Shown one piece after another: positions 55,524 to 56,489 of a stretch of DNA of 56,489 nucleotides. This DNA comes from Lachnospiraceae bacterium (lineage in GTDB: Bacteria; Bacillota; Clostridia; Lachnospirales; Lachnospiraceae), in assembly GCA_017470935.1 (NCBI GenBank), contig JAFUXG010000051.1, positions 1 through 56,489 of the forward strand. The letters run 5' to 3'. Position 1 is the stretch's first letter; each line of letters opens with the position of its first letter. The translations under genes and the position numbers were made by a program. Under the pieces are notes generated by a model. The model was not told where the DNA came from, did no database searches, and saw only the letters and a program-made list of their open reading frames with translations.

Positions 55524-56351
55524 ATGAAGAATACAGTTTTAACATTTAAGCAGGCAAAGGAAAAGGGTGAGAAGTTATCAATGCTTACAGCATACGATTA
55601 CTCTACAGCCAAATTGATAGATGAAGCAGGAGTTAATTCAATCCTTATCGGTGATTCTTTGGGAAATGTTATTCTTGGCTATGAGGATACCATTTCAGTT
55701 ACCATGGAGGATATGATACATCACAGTGCAGCTGTTGCCCGTGGTGCCAAGAATGCACTTGTAGTATGTGATATGCCATTCATGAGCTACCAGACATCGG
55801 TGTATGATGCAGTAGTAAATGCAGGACGTCTCATGAAGGAAGGACGTGCCGGTGCAGTTAAGCTTGAGGGCGGTGAAGAGGTTATAGAGCAGGTGCGTGC
55901 AATCGTTAACTGCGGTATTCCGGTCTGCGGACATCTTGGTCTTACACCACAGTCCATCAATGCATTTGGAGGCTTCAAGGTACAGGCTAAGACAGAGGCA
56001 GCGGCAAAGAAGCTTATCAATGATGCAAAGCTTCTTGAGGAAGCAGGAGCATTTGCCATAGTTCTTGAATGTGTGCCTGCTAAGATTGCAGAGATCGTGA
56101 CTAAGGAGGTATCTGTTCCTACCATCGGAATCGGTGCAGGAAATGTATGTGACGGACAGGTTCTTGTATATCAGGATATGCTTGGAATGTTCTCAGATTT
56201 TACACCGAAGTTTGTTAAGCGTTTTGCAGATATCGGTGAGATCATGAAGGAAGCCTTTGCAAATTATGACAAGGAAGTGAAGGCGGGTACCTTCCCGGAG
56301 GCAAAGCATGAGTACACCATAAGTGATGATGTGCTGGAGAAATTGTACTAA
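55524..56351 (+). CDS. panB: 3-methyl-2-oxobutanoate hydroxymethyltransferase
   Basis: The product has 275 residues. It makes ketopantoate from ketoisovalerate and methylene-tetrahydrofolate in pantothenate synthesis. The motifs are complete: [65 protein letters not shown] and [20 protein letters not shown]. An AAAGGAGG site precedes it. panC is expected beyond the right edge. Confidence 0.95.
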   Translation: MKNTVLTFKQAKEKGEKLSMLTAYDYSTAKLIDEAGVNSILIGDSLGNVILGYEDTISVTMEDMIHHSAAVARGAKNALVVCDMPFMSYQTSVYDAVVNAGRLMKEGRAGAVKLEGGEEVIEQVRAIVNCGIPVCGHLGLTPQSINAFGGFKVQAKTEAAAKKLINDAKLLEEAGAFAIVLECVPAKIAEIVTKEVSVPTIGIGAGNVCDGQVLVYQDMLGMFSDFTPKFVKRFADIGEIMKEAFANYDKEVKAGTFPEAKHEYTISDDVLEKLY

Positions 56352-56381
56352 ATTACTGTTTAGTTAAATTTTGAAACCGTA

Positions 56382-56489
56382 CGCCGTCTGCCTTGCACAG
56401 ATACCCTCAGGTCAGATGGCGGATTGGACGGGATAAGAACTTCTAGATGTCCCGGATAGACTTTGGTACCGTCCGTGGCAAGGTGCTTA
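56382..56489 (+). promoter_or_regulatory. Structured intergenic RNA candidate behind panB
   Basis: Several pairings are possible: GCCGTCTG (56383-56390) with CAGATGGC (56413-56420), GGACGG (56426-56431) with CCGTCC (56469-56474), and CGGGA (56429-56433) with TCCCG (56450-56454). CCTTGC (56391-56396) can also pair with GCAAGG (56478-56483). The second and third share bases and exclude each other, as in an attenuator. The region is cut by the window edge, and no known riboswitch was recognised. Confidence 0.35.

Overview
The window looks like chromosomal DNA of a gut or rumen Clostridia, most likely a Lachnospiraceae. The base composition is AT-rich, ribosome binding sites are strong AGGAGG-type, and rpmE-yqhQ-prmC-prfA has the usual clostridial order. 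DUF5688 and lysine/tyrosine-rich fibronectin-type surface proteins also fit. The species is inferred, not shown. No rRNA, tRNA or CRISPR array was seen.

Region 1 (1-10.4 kb) is an accessory polymorphic-toxin array. The 3' end of a long Rhs/YD-repeat gene enters from the left edge and ends in a hydrophobic C-terminal tip. Four orphan or decayed copies of the same Rhs core end follow, each switching to a different tip exactly after the DPFGL motif. Every tip is followed by one or two small membrane proteins that are candidate immunity proteins. Three tips are homologous to one another and have two immunity genes each, once in reversed order. The core copies carry frameshifts, a stop codon, and in two of them the same 85/86-bp hairpin insertion. 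An immunity-gene fragment is also present. Two secreted surface proteins (10.4-12.8 kb) follow, one with a minimal YD-repeat pair.

Region 2 (12.9-32.6 kb) is a Gram-positive type IV pilus locus: five canonical or near-canonical prepilins, an E5-less PilX-like pilin, a possible atypical pilin, prepilin peptidase, PilC, a PilM-PilN-like fusion, PilO-like and PilB. The outstanding gene encodes a prepilin of about 3065 residues with GLUG-type repeats and C-terminal repeat modules, a candidate pilus-tip adhesin. No PilT is in the locus. The major pilin has its own promoter and is followed by a strong terminator; a 43-codon ORF with a promoter sits just upstream of it.

Region 3 (32.7-47.0 kb) is core genome: rpmE, yqhQ-like, prmC, prfA, a hisC-type aminotransferase, DUF5688, a TetR regulator, a single-domain response regulator, rarA, a SEC-C protein, gltX, a UvrD-type helicase and a cytoplasmic-looking S8 protease on the minus strand.

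Region 4 (47.1-52.9 kb) holds an unusual signalling unit: a 1189-residue protein joining an ECF S-component-like membrane domain, a beta-propeller, a Y_Y_Y-like domain and HD-GYP, overlapping a gene for a BMP/PnrA-like substrate-binding protein. This suggests ligand (perhaps nucleoside) control of c-di-GMP breakdown. A small unknown gene and a multi-pass membrane protein follow.

Region 5 (53.0-56.5 kb) has three unrecognised genes, a palindrome-rich gap, and the start of a pantothenate operon (DUF2520 Rossmann protein, panB) ending in a potentially structured leader for the next gene.
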